From positions 1-64,000 of the forward strand of contig NW_027478439.1 in assembly GCF_051014685.1 (NCBI RefSeq): a stretch of DNA of 64,000 nt. Direction: 5' to 3'. This document shows positions 38,701 to 51,701 of the stretch, piece by piece. The translations under genes and the position numbers were made by a program. The notes below the pieces were generated by a model. The model did not search any database. It had not been told where the DNA came from and saw only the letters and a program-made list of their open reading frames with translations. Source of the stretch: Ptiloglossa arizonensis (Eukaryota; Arthropoda; Insecta; Hymenoptera; Colletidae). Numbering within the stretch: position 1 is the first letter of the stretch; every line of letters starts with the position of its first letter.

Positions 38701-40999
38701 CTATCCGTTCGCGAGATATGGGCGTTTGAAGCTAAGAAATGCTTGCGAAGGCAACAAATTTTTCGCAATTCTGCTGCTCCAAACGCTTAACCAGAGTGGC
38801 CTAGGGAAAAAATACACATACCTTTGTAATCGGGCGAATTTCTTCTTTCAGACGCACCAGGAATTTTTGGGTTTGGTCAATCCGTGCGCGAGACATGGGA
38901 GTTTGAAGCTAAGAAGTGGTTGAGAAGGCAACAAATTTTTCGCACTTCTGCTGCTCCAAACGCTTAACCAGAATGGCCTAGGCAAAGAAAACACATACCG
39001 TTGTAATCGGGCGAGTATGTACTTTCAGATGCAAGAGGAATTTTTGGGCTTGGTCATACCGTTCGCGAGGTATGGGAGTTTGAAGCTAAGAAATGGTTGA
39101 GAAGACAACAAATTTTGCGCACTTCTGCTGCTCCAAACGCTTAACAAGAATGGCCTAGGGAAGAAATTCACATACCGTTGTAATCGGGCGAGTTCCTACT
39201 TTCAGACGCAGCAGGAATTTTTGGGCATGGTCAAACCGTTCGCGTGATATGGTGGTTTGAAGCTAAGAAATGGTTGAGAAGGCAACAAATTTTTCGCAAT
39301 TCTGCTGCTCCAAACGCTTAACCAGAACGGCCTAGGGAAAAAATACACATACCTTTGTAATCGGGCGAGTTTCTACTTTCAGGCGCAACAGGAATTTTTG
39401 GGTTTGGTCAATCCGTTCGCGAGATATGGGAGTTTGAAGCTAAGAAATGGTTGAGAAGACAACAAATTTTGCGCATTTCTGCTGCTCCAAACGCTTAACC
39501 AGAATGGCCTAGGGAAAAAGTACACATACCTTTGTAATCGGGCGAGTTTCTACTTTCAGACACAACAGGAATTTTTGGGTTTGGTCTATCCGTTCGCGAG
39601 ATATGGGCGTTTGAAGCTAAGAAATGCTTGCGAAGGCAACAAATTTTTCGCACTTCTGCTGCTCCAAACGCTTAACCAGAGTGGCCTAGGGAAAAAATAC
39701 ACATACCGTTGTAATCGGGCGAGTATCTACTTTCAGATGCAAGAGTAATTTTTGGGTTTGGTTAATCCGTTCGCGAGATATGGGAGATTGAAGCTAAGAA
39801 ATGGTTGGGCAGACAACAAATTTTTCCCACTTCTGCTGCTCCAAACGCTTAACCAGAATGGCCTAGGGAAAAAATACATATACCGTTGTAATCGGGCGAG
39901 TTTCTACTTTCAGACGCAGCAGGAACTTTTGGGCTTGGTCAAACCGTTCGCGAGATATGGCAGTTTGAAGCTAAGGAATGGTTAAGAAGGCAACAAATTT
40001 TTCGCACTTCTGCTGCTCCAAACGCTTAACCAGAATGGCCTAGGGAAAAAATACACATACCTTTGTAATCGGGCGAGTTTCTACTTTCAGACGCAACAGG
40101 AATTTTTGGGTTTGGTCTATCCGTTCGCGAGATATGGGCGTTTGAATCTAAGAAATGCTTGAGAAGGCAACAAATTTTTCGCACTTCTGCTGCTCCAAAC
40201 GCTTAACCAGAATGGTCTAGAGAAAAAATACACATACCGTTGTAATCGGGCGAGAATCTACTTTCAGATGCAAGAGGAATTTTTGGGCTTGGTCAATCCG
40301 TTCGCGAGATATTGGAGTTTGAAGCTAAGAAATGTTTGAGAAGGCAACAAATTTTTCGCAATCATTCAGCTCCAAACGCTTAACCAGAATGGCATAGGGA
40401 AAAAATACACATACCGTTGTAATCGGGCGAGTATCTACTTTCAGATGCAAGAGTAATTTTTGGGTTTGGTTAATCCGTTCGCGACATATGGGAGTTTGAA
40501 GCTAAGAAATGGTTGAGCAGACAACAAATTTTTCCCACTTCTGCTGCACCAAACGCATAACCAGAATGGCCTAGGGAAAAAACACATATACCGTTGTAAT
40601 CGGGCGAGTTTCTACTTTCAGACGCAGCAGGAATTTTTGGGCTTGGTCAAACCGTTCGCGAGATATGGGAGTTTGAAGCTAAGAAATGTTTGAGAAGGCA
40701 ACAAATTTTTCGCAATCATGCAGCTCCAAACGCTTAACCAGAATGGCATAGGGAAAAAATACACATACCGTTGTAATCGGGCGAGTATCTACTTTCAGAT
40801 GCAAGAGTAATTTTTGGGTTTGGTTAATCCGTTCGCGACATATGGGAGTTTGAAGCTAAGAAATGGTTGAGCAGACAACAAATTTTTCCCACTTCTGCTG
40901 CTCCAAACGCATAACCAGAATGGCCTAGGGAAAAAACACATATACCGTTGTAATCGGGCGAGTTTCTACTTTCAGACGCAGCAGGAATTTTTGGGCTTG
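29707..40999 (+). repeat. Composite block III, copy 2 (about 11.3 kb)
   Basis: Counterpart of 8290-20,645 with scattered private substitutions (for example GGCGTAGGG near 29,775, TTTGTGTTTGG near 34,620 and GGCATGGCAAAACC near 38,340). These make a simple assembly copy error unlikely. It lacks the nine-monomer tandem of copy 1 and has three extra monomers at about 38,790-39,320, which resemble 31,200-31,730. Confidence 0.8.
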
Positions 41000-43680
41000 G
41001 TCAAACCGTTCGCGAGATATGGTAGTTTGAAGATAAGAAATGGTGGAGAAGGCAACAAATTTTCGCACTTCTGCTGCTGCAAACGCGTAACCAGAATGGC
41101 CTAGGGAGAAAATACACATACCGTTGTAATCGGGCTAGTTTCTACTTTCAGACGCAGCAGGAATTTTTGAGCTTGGTCAAACCGTTCGCGAGATATGGGA
41201 GTTTGAATCTAAGAAATGGTTGAGAAGGCAACAAATTTTTCGCAATTCTGCTGCTCCAAACGCTTAACCAGAATGGCCTAGTGAAAAAATGCACATATCG
41301 TTGCAGTCGGGCGAGTATCTACTTTCAGATGCAAGAATAATTTTTGGGTTTGGTTAATCCATTCGCGAGATATGGGAGTTTGAAGCTAAGAAATGGTTGA
41401 GCAGACAACAAATGTTTCCCACTTCTGCTGCTCCAAACGCTTAACCAGAATGGCCTAGGGAAAAAATACATATACAGTTGTAATCGGGCGAGTTTCTACT
41501 TTCAGACGCAGCAGGAATTTTTGGGCTTGGTCAAACCGTTCGCGTGATATGGTATTTTGAGGCTAAGAAATGGTTGAGAAGGCAACAAATTTTTCGCAAT
41601 TCTGCTGCTCCAAACGCTTAACCAGTATGGCCTAGGGAAAAAATACACATACCTTTGTAATCGGGCGAGTTTCTACTTTCAGACGCAACAGGAATTTTTG
41701 GGTTTGGTCAATCCGTGCGCGAGATATGGGAGTTTGATGCTAAGCAATGGTAGAGAGGACAAAAAATCTTGCGCACTTCTGCTGCTCCAAACGCTTAACC
41801 GGTCTGGCCTAGGGAAAAAATGCACATATCGTTGCAGTCGGGCGAGTATCTACTTTCAGATGCAAGAATAATTTTTGGGTTTGGTTAATCCATTCGCGAG
41901 ATATGGGAGTTTGAAGCTAAGAAATGGTTGAGCAGACAACAAATGTTTCCCACTTCTGCTGCTCCAAACGCTTAACCAGAATGGCCTAGGGAAAAAATAC
42001 ATATACAGTTGTAATCGGGCGAGTTTCTACTTTCAGACGCAGCAGGAATTTTTGGGCTTGGTCAAACCGTTCGCGTGATATGGTAGTTTGAGACTAAGAA
42101 ATGGTTGAGAAGGCAACAAATTTTTCGCACTTCTGCTGCTCCAAACGCTTAACCAGTATGGCCTAGGGAAAAAATACACATACCTTTGTAATCGGGCGAG
42201 TTTCTACTTTCAGACGCAACAGGAATTTTTGGGTTTGGTCAATCCGTGCGCGAGATATGGGAGTTTGATGCTAGGCAATGGTTGAGAAGGCAACAAATCT
42301 TGCGCACTTCTGCTGCTCCAAACGCTTAACCAGACTGGCCTAGGGAAAAAATACACATACCTTTGTAATCGGGCGAGTTTCTACTTTCAGACGCAACAGG
42401 AATTTTTGGGTTTCGTCAATCCGTTCACGAGATATGGGAGTTTGAAGCTAAGAAATGGTTGAGAAGACAACAAATTCTGCGCACATCTGCTTCCCCAAAC
42501 GCTTAACCAGAAGGGCCTAGGGAAAAAATACACATACCATTGTAATCGGGCGAGTTTCTACTTTCAGACGCAGCAGGAATTTTTGGGTTTGGTCAATCCG
42601 TTCGCGAGAAATGGGAGTTTGAAGCTAAGAAATGGATGAGAAGGCAACAAATTTTTCGCACTTCTGCTGCTCCAAACGCTTAACCAGACTGGCCTAGGGA
42701 AAAAATACACATACCTTTGTAATCGGGCGAGTTTCTACTTTCAGACGCAACAGGAATTTTTGGGTTTCGTCAATCCGTTCACGAGTAATGGGAGTTTGAA
42801 GCTAAGAAATGATTGAGAAGACAACAAATTTTGCGCACATCTGCTTCCCCAAACGCTTAACCAGAGTGGCCTAGGGAAAAAATACACATACCGTTGTAAT
42901 CGGGCGAGTATCTACTTTCAGATGCAAGAGTAATTTTTGGGTTTGGTTAATCCGTTCGCGAGATATGGGAGATTGAAGCTAAGAAATGGTTGGGCAGACA
43001 ACAAATTTTTCCCACTTCTGCTGCTCCAAACGCTTAACCAGAATGGCCTAGGGAAAAAATACATATACCGTTGTAATCGGGCGAGTTTCTACTTTCAGAC
43101 GCAGCAGGAATTTTTGGGCTTGGTCAAACCGTTCGCGAGATATGGCAGTTTGAAGCTAAGGAATGGTTGAGAAGGCAACAAATTTTTCGCACTTCTGCTG
43201 CTCCAAACGCTTAACCAGAATGGCCTAGGGAAAAAATACACATACCTTTGTAATCGGGCGAGTTTCTACTTTCAGACGCAACAGGAATTTTTGGGTTTGG
43301 TCTATCCGTTCGCGAGATATGGGCGTTTGAAGCTAAGAAATGCTTGAGAAGGCAACAAATTTTTCGCACTTCTGCTGCTCCAAACGCTTAACCAGAATGG
43401 TCTAGAGAAAAAATACACATACCGTTGTAATCGGGCGAGAATCTACTTTCAGATGCAAGAGGAATTTTTGGGCTTGGTCAATCCGTTCGCGAGATATTGG
43501 AGTTTGAAGCTAAGAAATGTTTGAGAAGGCAACAAATTTTTCGCAATCATGCAGCTCCAAACGCTTAACCAGAATGGCATAGGGAAAAAATACATATACC
43601 GTTGTAATCGGGCGAGTTTCTACTTTCAGACGCAGCAGGAATTTTTGGGCTTGGTCAAACCGTTCGCGAGATATGGTAGT
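41000..43680 (+). repeat. 15-17-mer higher-order unit, copy 1
   Basis: Begins with the variant GAAGATAAGAAATGGTGG near 41,030, which recurs 2,654 bp later (15 monomers minus one base). Its later part (from about 41,880) matches 44,880 onward at 3,008 bp (17 monomers minus one base). It includes the subtype C, D and A run of the 15-mer at 20.6-21.9 kb, at an offset of 21,415 bp. A one-base deletion in the A-tract at about 41,058 is private to this copy. Confidence 0.7.
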
Positions 43681-46600
43681 TTGAAGATAAGAAATGGTGG
43701 AGAAGGCAACAAATTTTTCGCACTTCTGCTGCTGCAAACGCGTAACCAGAATGGCCTAGGGAGAAAATACACATACCGTTGTAATCGGGCTAGTTTCTAC
43801 TTTCAGACGCAGCAGGAATTTTTGAGCTTGGTCAAACCGTTCGCGAGATATGGGAGTTTGAATCTAAGAAATGGTTGAGAAGGCAACAAATTTTTCGCAA
43901 TTCTGCTGCTCCAAACGCTTAACCAGAATGGCCTAGTGAAAAAATGCACATATCGTTGCAGTCGGGCGAGTATCTACTTTCAAATGCAAGAGTAATTTTT
44001 GGGTTTTGTTAATCCATTCGCGAGATATGGGAGTTTGAAGCTAAGAAATGGTTGAGCAGACAACAAATTTTCCCCACTTCTGCTGCTCCAAACGCTTAAC
44101 CAGAATGGCCTAGGGAAAAAATACATATACAGTTGTAATCGGGCGAGTTTCTACTTTCAGACTCAGCAGGAATTTTTGGGCTTGGTCAAACCGTTCGCGT
44201 GATATGGTATTTTGAGGCTAAGAAATGGTTGAGAAGGCAACAAATTTTTCGCAATTCTGCTGCTCCAAACGCTTAACCAGTATGGCCTAGGGAAAAAATA
44301 CACATACCTTTGTAATCGGGCGAGTTTCTACTTTCAGACGCAACAGGAATTTTTGGGTTTGGTCTATCCGTTCGCGAGATATGGGCGTTTGAAGCTGAGA
44401 AATGCTTGAGAAGGCAACAAATTTTTCGCACTTCTGCTGCTCCAAACGCTTAACCAGAATGGTCTAGAGAAAAAATACACATACCGTTGTAATCGGGCGA
44501 GAATCTACTTTCAGGTGCAAGAGGAATTTTTGGGCTTGGTCAATCCGTTCGCGAGATATTGGAGTTTGAAGCTAAGAAATGTTTGAGAAGGCAACAAATT
44601 TTTCGCAATCATTCAGCTCCAAACGCTTAACCAGAATGGCATAGGGAAAAAATACACATACCTTTGTAATCGGGCGAGTTTCTACTTTCAGACGCAACAG
44701 GAATTTTTGGGTTTGGTCAATCCGTGCGCGAGATATGGGAGTTTGATGCTAAGCAATGGTAGAGAAGACAAAAAATCTTGCGCACTTCTGCTGCTCCAAA
44801 CGCTTAACCAGTCTGGCCTAGGGAAAAAATGCACATATCGTTGCAGTCGGGCGAGTATCTACTTTCAGATGCAAGAATAATTTTTGGGTTTGGTTAATCC
44901 ATTCGCGAGATATGGGAGTTTGAAGCTAAGAAATGGTTGAGCAGACAACAAATGTTTCCCACTTCTGCTGCTCCAAACGCTTAACCAGAATGGCCTAGGG
45001 AAAAAATACATATACAGTTGTAATCGGGCGAGTTTCTACTTTCAGACGCAGCAGGAATTTTTGGGCTTGGTCAAACCGTTCGCGTGATATGGTAGTTTGA
45101 GGCTAAGAAATGGTTGAGAAGGCAACAATTTTTCGCACTTCTGCTGCTCCAAACGCTTAACCAGTATGGCCTAGGGAAAAAATACACATACCTTTGTAAT
45201 CGGGCGAGTTTCTACTTTCAGACGCAACAGGAATTTTTGGGTTTGGTCAATCCGTGCGCGAGATATGGGAGTTTGATGCTAGGCATTGGTTGAGAAGGCA
45301 ACAAATCTTGCGCACTTCTGCTGCTCCAAACGCTTAACCAGACTGGCCTAGGGAAAAAATACACATACCTTTGTAATCGGGCGAGTTTCTACTTTCAGAC
45401 GCAACAGGAATTTTTGGGTTTCGTCAATCCGTTCACGAGATATGGGAGTTTGAAGCTAAGAAATGGTTGAGAAGACAACAAATTCTGCGCACATCTGCTT
45501 CCCCAAACGCTTAACCAGAAGGGCCTAGGGAAAAAATACACATACCATTGTAATCGGGCGAGTTTCTACTTTCAGACGCAGCAGGAATTTTTGGGTTTGG
45601 TCAATCCGTTCGCGAGAAATGGGAGTTTGAAGCTAAGAAATGGATGAGAAGGCAACAAATTTTTCGCACTTCTGCTGCTCCAAACGCTTAACCAGACTGG
45701 CCTAGGGAAAAAATACACATACCTTTGTAATCGGGCGAGTTTCTACTTTCAGACGCAACAGGAATTTTTGGGTTTCGTCAATCCGTTCACGAGTAATGGG
45801 AGTTTGAAGCTAAGAAATGATTGAGAAGACAACAAATTTTGCGCACATCTGCTTCCCCAAACGCTTAACCAGAGTGGCCTAGGGAAAAAATACACATACC
45901 GTTGTAATCGGGCGAGTATCTACTTTCAGATGCAAGAGTAATTTTTGGGTTTGGTTAATCCGTTCGCGAGATATGGGAGATTGAAGCTAAGAAATGGTTG
46001 GGCAGACAACAAATTTTTCCCACTTCTGCTGCTCCAAACGCTTAACCAGAATGGCCTAGGGAAAAAATACATATACCGTTGTAATCGGGCGAGTTTCTAC
46101 TTTCAGACGCAGCAGGAATTTTTGGGCTTGGTCAAACCGTTCGCGAGATATGGCAGTTTGAAGCTAAGGAATGGTTGAGAAGGCAACAAATTTTTCGCAC
46201 TTCTGCTGCTCCAAACGCTTAACCAGAATGGCCTAGGGAAAAAATACACATACCTTTGTAATCGGGCGAGTTTCTACTTTCAGACGCAACAGGAATTTTT
46301 GGGTTTGGTCTATCCGTTCGCGAGATATGGGCGTTTGAAGCTAAGAAATGCTTGAGAAGGCAACAAATTTTTCGCACTTCTGCTGCTCCAAACGCTTAAC
46401 CAGAATGGTCTAGAGAAAAAATACACATATCGTTGTAATCGGGCGAGAATCTACTTTCAGATGCAAGAGGAATTTTTGGGCTTGGTCAATCCGTTCGCGA
46501 GATATTGGAGTTTGAAGCTAAGAAATGTTTGAGAAGGCAACAAATTTTTCGCAATCATTCAGCTCCAAACGCTTAACCAGAATGGCATAGGGAAAAAATA

Positions 46601-46790
46601 CACATACCGTTGTAATCGGGCGAGTATCTACTTTCAGATGCAAGAGTAATTTTGGGTTTGGTTAATCCGTTCGCGACATATGGGAGTTTGAAGTTAAGAA
46701 ATGGTTGAGCAGACAACAAATTTTTCCCACTTCTGCTGCTCCAAACGCATAACCAGAATGGCCTAGGGAAAAACCACATATACCGTTGTA
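43681..46790 (+). repeat. 15-17-mer higher-order unit, copy 2
   Basis: Second copy of the preceding unit, enlarged by an E-like run (GGTCTAGAGAAA and GAGATATTGGAG near 44,460-44,620). It has private one-base deletions near 45,126 and, shared with 18,156 and 37,980, near 46,650. The right end resembles 17.9-18.3 kb and 37.7-38.1 kb. Confidence 0.7.
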
Positions 46791-49700
46791 ATCGGGCGGG
46801 TTTCTACTTTCAGACGCAGCAGGAATTTTTGGGCTTGGTCAAACCGTTCGCGAGATATGGTAGTTTGAAGCTAAGAAATGGTGGAGAAGGCAACAAATTT
46901 TTCCCACTTCTGCTGCTGCAAACCCTTAACCAGAATGGCCTAGGGAAAAAATACACATACCGTTGTAATCGGGCTGGTTTCTACTTTCAGACGCAGCAGG
47001 AATTTTTGAGCTTGGTCAAACCGTTCGCGAGATATGGGAGTTTGAATCTAAGAAATGGTTGAGAAGGCAACAAATTTTTCGCACTTCTGCTGCTCCAAAC
47101 GCTTAACCAGAATGGCCTAGGGAAAAAATGCACATATCGTTGCAGTCGGGCGAGTATCTACTTTCAGATGCAAGAGTAATTTTTGGGTTTGGTTAATCCA
47201 TTCGCGAGATATGGGAGTTTGAAGCTAAGAAATGGTTGAGCAGACAACAATTTTTTCGCACTTCTGCTGCTCCAAACGCTTAACCAGAATGGCCTAGGGA
47301 AAAAATGCACATATCGTTGCAGTCGGGCGAGTATCTACTTTCAGATGCAAGAGTAATTTTTGGGTTTGGTTAATCCATTCGCGAGATATGGAAGTTTGAA
47401 GCTAAGAAATGGTTGAGCAGACAACAAATGTTTCCCACTTCTGCTGCTCCAAACGCATAACCAGAATGGCCTAGGGAAAAAATACATATACCTTTGTAAT
47501 CGGGCGAGTTTCTACTTTCAGACGCAGCAGGAATTTTTGGGTTTGGTCAATCCGTGCGCGAGATATGGGAGTTTGAAGCTAAGCAATGGTTGGGAAGACA
47601 ACAAATCTTGCGCACTTCTGCTGCTCCAAACGCTTAACCAGACTGACCTAGGGAAAAAATACACATACCTTTGTAATCGGGCGAGTTTCTACTTTCAGAC
47701 GCAACAGGAATTTTTGGGTTTCGTCAATCCGTTCACGAGTAATGGGAGTTTGAAGCTAAGAAATGATTGAGAAGACAACAAATTTTGCGCACATCTGCTT
47801 CCCCAAACGCTTAACCAGAAGGGCCTAGGTAAAAAATACACATACCGTTTTAATCGGGCGTGTTTCTACTTTCAGACGCAGCAGGAATTTTTGGGTTTGG
47901 TCAATCCGTTCGCGAGAAATGGGAGTTTGAAGCTAAGAAATGGTTGAGAAGGCAACAAATTTTTCGCAATTCTGCTGCTCCAAACGCTTAACCAGAATGG
48001 CCTAGGGAAAAAATACACTTACCTTTGTAATCGGGCGGGTTTCTACCTTCAGACGCAACAGGAATTTTTGGGTTTGGTCAATCCGTTCGCGAGATATGGG
48101 AGTTTGAAGCTAAGAAATGGTTGAGAAGACAACAAATTTTGCGCACTTCTGCTTCCCCAAACGCTTAACCAGAAGGGCCTAGGGAAAAAATACACATACC
48201 GTTGTAATCGGGCGAGTTTCTACTTTCAGACGCAGCAGGAATTTTTGGGTTTGGTCAATCCGTTCGCGAGAAATGGGAGTTTGAAGCTAAGAAATGGTTG
48301 AGAAGGCAACAAATTTTTCGCACTTCTGCTGCTCCAAACGCTTAACCAGAATGGCCTAGGGAAAAAATACACTTACCTTTGTAATCGGGCGGGTTTCTAC
48401 CTTCAGACGCAACAGGAATTTTTGGGTTTGGTCAATCCGTTCGCGAGATATGGGAGTTTGAAGCTATGAAATGGTTGAGAAGACAACAAATTTTGCGCAC
48501 TTCTGCTGCTCCAAACGCTCAACCAGAATGGCCTAGGGAAGAACTACACATACCGTTGTAATCGGGCTAGTTTCTAGTTTCCGACGCAGCAGGAATTTTT
48601 GGGCTTGGTCAAACCGTTCGCGTGATATGGTAGTTTGAGGCTAAGAAATGGTTGAGAAGGCAACAAATTTTTCGCACTTCTGCTGCTCCAAACGCTTAAC
48701 CAGAAGGGCCTAGGGAAAAAATACACATACCATTGTAATCGGGCGAGTTTCTACTTTCAGACGCAGCAGGAATTTTTGGGTTTGGTCAATCCGTTCGCGA
48801 GAAATGGGAGTTTGAAGCTAAGAAATGGATGAGAAGGCAACAAATTTTTCGCACTTCTGCTGCTCCAAACGCTTAACCAGACTGGCCTAGGGAAAAAATA
48901 CACATACCGTTGTAATCGGGCGAGTTTCTACTTTCAGACGCAACAGGAATTTTTGGGTTTGGTCTATCCGTTCGCGAGATATGGGCGTTTGAAGCTAAGA
49001 AATGCTTGAGAAGGCAACAAATTTTTCGCACTTCTGCTGCTCCAAACGCTTAACCAGAATGGCCTAGGGAAAAAATGCACATATCGTTGCAGTCTGGCGA
49101 GTATCTACTTTCAGATGCAAGAGTAATTTTTGGGTTTGGTTAATCCGTTCGCGAGATATGGGAGATTGAAGCTAAGAAATGGTTGGGCAGACAACAAATT
49201 TTTCCCACTTCTGCTGCTCCAAACGCTTAACCAGAATGGCCTAGGGAAAAAATACATATACCTTTGTAATCGGGCTAGTTTCTACTTTCAGACGCAGCAG
49301 GAATTTTTGGGCTTGGTCAAACCGTTCGCGAGGTATGGGAGTTTGAAGCTAAGAAATGTTTGAGAAGGCAACAAATTTTTCGCAATCATGCAGCTCCAAA
49401 CGCTTAACCAGAATGGCATAGGGAAAAAATGCACATATCGTTGCAGTCGGGCGAGTATCTACTTTCAAATGCAAGAGTAATTTTTGGGTTTTGTTAATCC
49501 ATTCGCGAGACATGGGAGTTTGAAGCTAAGAAATGGTTGAGCAGACAACAAATTTTCCCCACTTCTGCTGCTCCAAACGCTTAACCAGAATGGCCTAGGG
49601 AAAAAATACATATACAGTTGTAATCGGGCGAGTTTCTACTTTCAGACGCAGCAGGAATTTTTGGGCTTGGTCAAACCGTTCGCGAGATATGGGCGTTTGA

Positions 49701-50639
49701 AGCTAAGAAATGGTTGAGAAGGCAAAAAGTTTCTCGCAATACTGCTGCTCCAAACGATTAACCAGAATGGCGTAGGGAAAAAATACACATACCGTTGTAA
49801 TCGGGCTAGTTTCTACTTTCAGACGCAGCAGGAATTTTTGGGCTTGGTCAAACCGTTCGCGAGGTATGGGAGTTTGAAGCTAAGAAATGTTTGAGAAGGC
49901 AACAAATTTTTCGCAATCATGCAGCTCCAAACGCTTAACCAGAATGGCATAGGGAAAAAATGCACATATCGTTGCAGTCGGGCGAGTATCTACTTTCAAA
50001 TGCAAGAGTAATTTTTGGGTTTTGTTAATCCATTCGCGAGATATGGGAGTTTGAAGCTAAGAAATGGTTGAGCAGACAACAAATTTTCCCCACTTCTGCT
50101 GCTCCAAACGCTTAACCAGAATGGCCTAGGGAAAAAATACATATACAGTTGTAATCGGGCGAGTTTCTACTTTCAGACGCAGCAGGAATTTTTGGGCTTG
50201 GTCAAACCGTTCGCGTGATATGGTAGTTTGAGGCTAAGAAATGGTTGAGAAGGCAACAAATTTTTCGCAATTCTGCTGCTCCAAACGCTTAACCAGTATG
50301 GCCTAGGGAAAAAATGCACATACCTTTGTAATCGGGCGAGTTTCTACTTTCAGACGCAACAGGAATTTTTGGGTTTGGTCAATCCGTGCGCGAGATATGG
50401 AAGTTTGATGCTAAGCAATGGTTGAGAAGACAACAAATCTTGCGCACTTCTGCTGCTCCAAACGCTTAACCAGACTGGCCTAGGGAAAAAATGCACATAT
50501 CGTTGCAGTCGGGCGAGTATCTACTTTCAGATGCAAGAGTAATTATTGGGTTTGGTTAATCCATTCGCGAGATATGGGAGTTTGAAGCTAAGAAATGGTT
50601 GAGCAGACAACAAATGTTTCCCACTTCTGCTGCTCCAAA
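46791..50639 (+). repeat. Transition segment with short higher-order repeats
   Basis: About 22 monomers. It includes two A variants in tandem (47.1-47.45 kb), a D-C dimer repeated twice (47,823-48,530), and a 531-bp repeat (about 49,270-49,680 matching 49,801-50,211) marked by TTCGCGAGGTATGGG, AAATGTTTGAG and AATCATGCAGC. New variants CACTTACC and GGGCGGGTTTCTACC first appear near 48,018. No non-satellite sequence is seen. Confidence 0.7.
47823..48530 (+). repeat. Tandem dimer higher-order repeat (2 x 354 bp)
   Basis: The register mark GCCTAGG occurs at 47823, 48000, 48177 and 48354, with alternating D type (CAGAAGGGCC, TTCGCGAGAAATGGG) and C type (CACTTACCTTTG, GGGCGGGTTTCTACC). The two dimers differ by a handful of bases, including CCTAGGTAAA, TTTTAATCG and GGGCGTGTTTC in the first. 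Confidence 0.8.
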
Positions 50640-51701
50640 CGCATAACCAGAATGGCCTAGGGAAAAAATACATATACCGTTGTAATCGGGCGAGTTTCTA
50701 CTTTCAGACGCAGCAGGAATTTTTGGGCTTGGTCAAACCGTTCGCGAGATATGGTAGTTTGAAGCTAAGAAATGGTGGAGAAGGCAACAAATTTTTCGCA
50801 CTTCTGCTGCTCCAAACGCTTAACCAGAATGGCCTAGGGAAAAAATGCACATATCGTTGCAGTCGGGCGAGTATCTACTTTCAGATGCAAGAGTAATTTT
50901 TGGGTTTGGTTAATCCGTTCGCGAGATATGGGAGTTTGAAGCTAAGAAATGGTTGAGCAGACAACAAATTTTTCCCACTTCTGCTGCTCCAAACGCTTAA
51001 CCAGAATGGCCTAGGGAAAAAATACACATACCTTTGTAATCGGGCGAGTTTCTACTTTCAGACGCAACAGGAATTTTTGGGCTTGGTCAATCCGTGCGCG
51101 AGATATGGGAGTTTGAAGCTAAGCAATGGTTGGGAAGACAACAAATCTTGCGCACTTCTGCTGCTCCAAACGCTTAACCAGAATGGCCTAGGGAAAAAAT
51201 ACACTTACCTTTGCAATCGGGCGGGTTTCTTCCTTCAGACGCAACAGGAATTTTTGGGTTTGGTCAATCCGTTCGCGAGATATGGGAGTTTGAAGCTATG
51301 AAATGGTTGAGAAGACAACAAATTTTGCGCACTTCTGCTGCTCCAAACGCTCAACCAGAATGGCCTAGGGAAAAAATACACTTACCTTTGTAATCGGGCT
51401 TGTTTCTAGTTTCAGACGCAGCAGGAATTTTGGGGCTTGGTCAAACCGTTCGCGAGATATGGGAGTTTGAAGCTAAGAAATGGTTGAGAAGGCAACAAAT
51501 TTTTCGCACTTCTGCTGCTCCAAACGCTTAACCAGAATGGCCTAGGGAAAAAATGCACATAACGTTGTAATCGGGCGAGTGTCTACTTTCAGATGCAAGA
51601 GCAATTTTTGGGTTTGGTTAATCCATTCGCGAGATATGGGAGTTTGAAGCTAAGAAATGGTTGAGCAGACAACAAATGTTTCCCACTTCTGCTGCTCCAA
51701 A
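50640..51701 (+). repeat. 6-mer higher-order repeat (1,062 bp), unit 1
   Basis: Six monomers repeated at an exact 1,062-bp offset. Marks are GCATAACCAGAATGG, GAAATGGTGGAGAAGG, the A variant with TGCACATATCG, GGGCTTGGTCAATCCGTGCG, and a C variant with CTTTGCAATCGGGCGGG, TTCTTCCTTCAG and GAAGCTATGAAATGG. Subtype T (CGGGCTTG at 51,396) occurs in this unit but its counterpart in unit 2 has CGGGCTAG. Confidence 0.8.

Noticed and set aside
25160..40999. Assembly duplication artefact explaining the long second composite
   Set aside because: The two composites differ by scattered private substitutions, a one-base indel near 9084 and several whole-monomer gains and losses. A copied contig would be identical. 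Read coverage would settle it.
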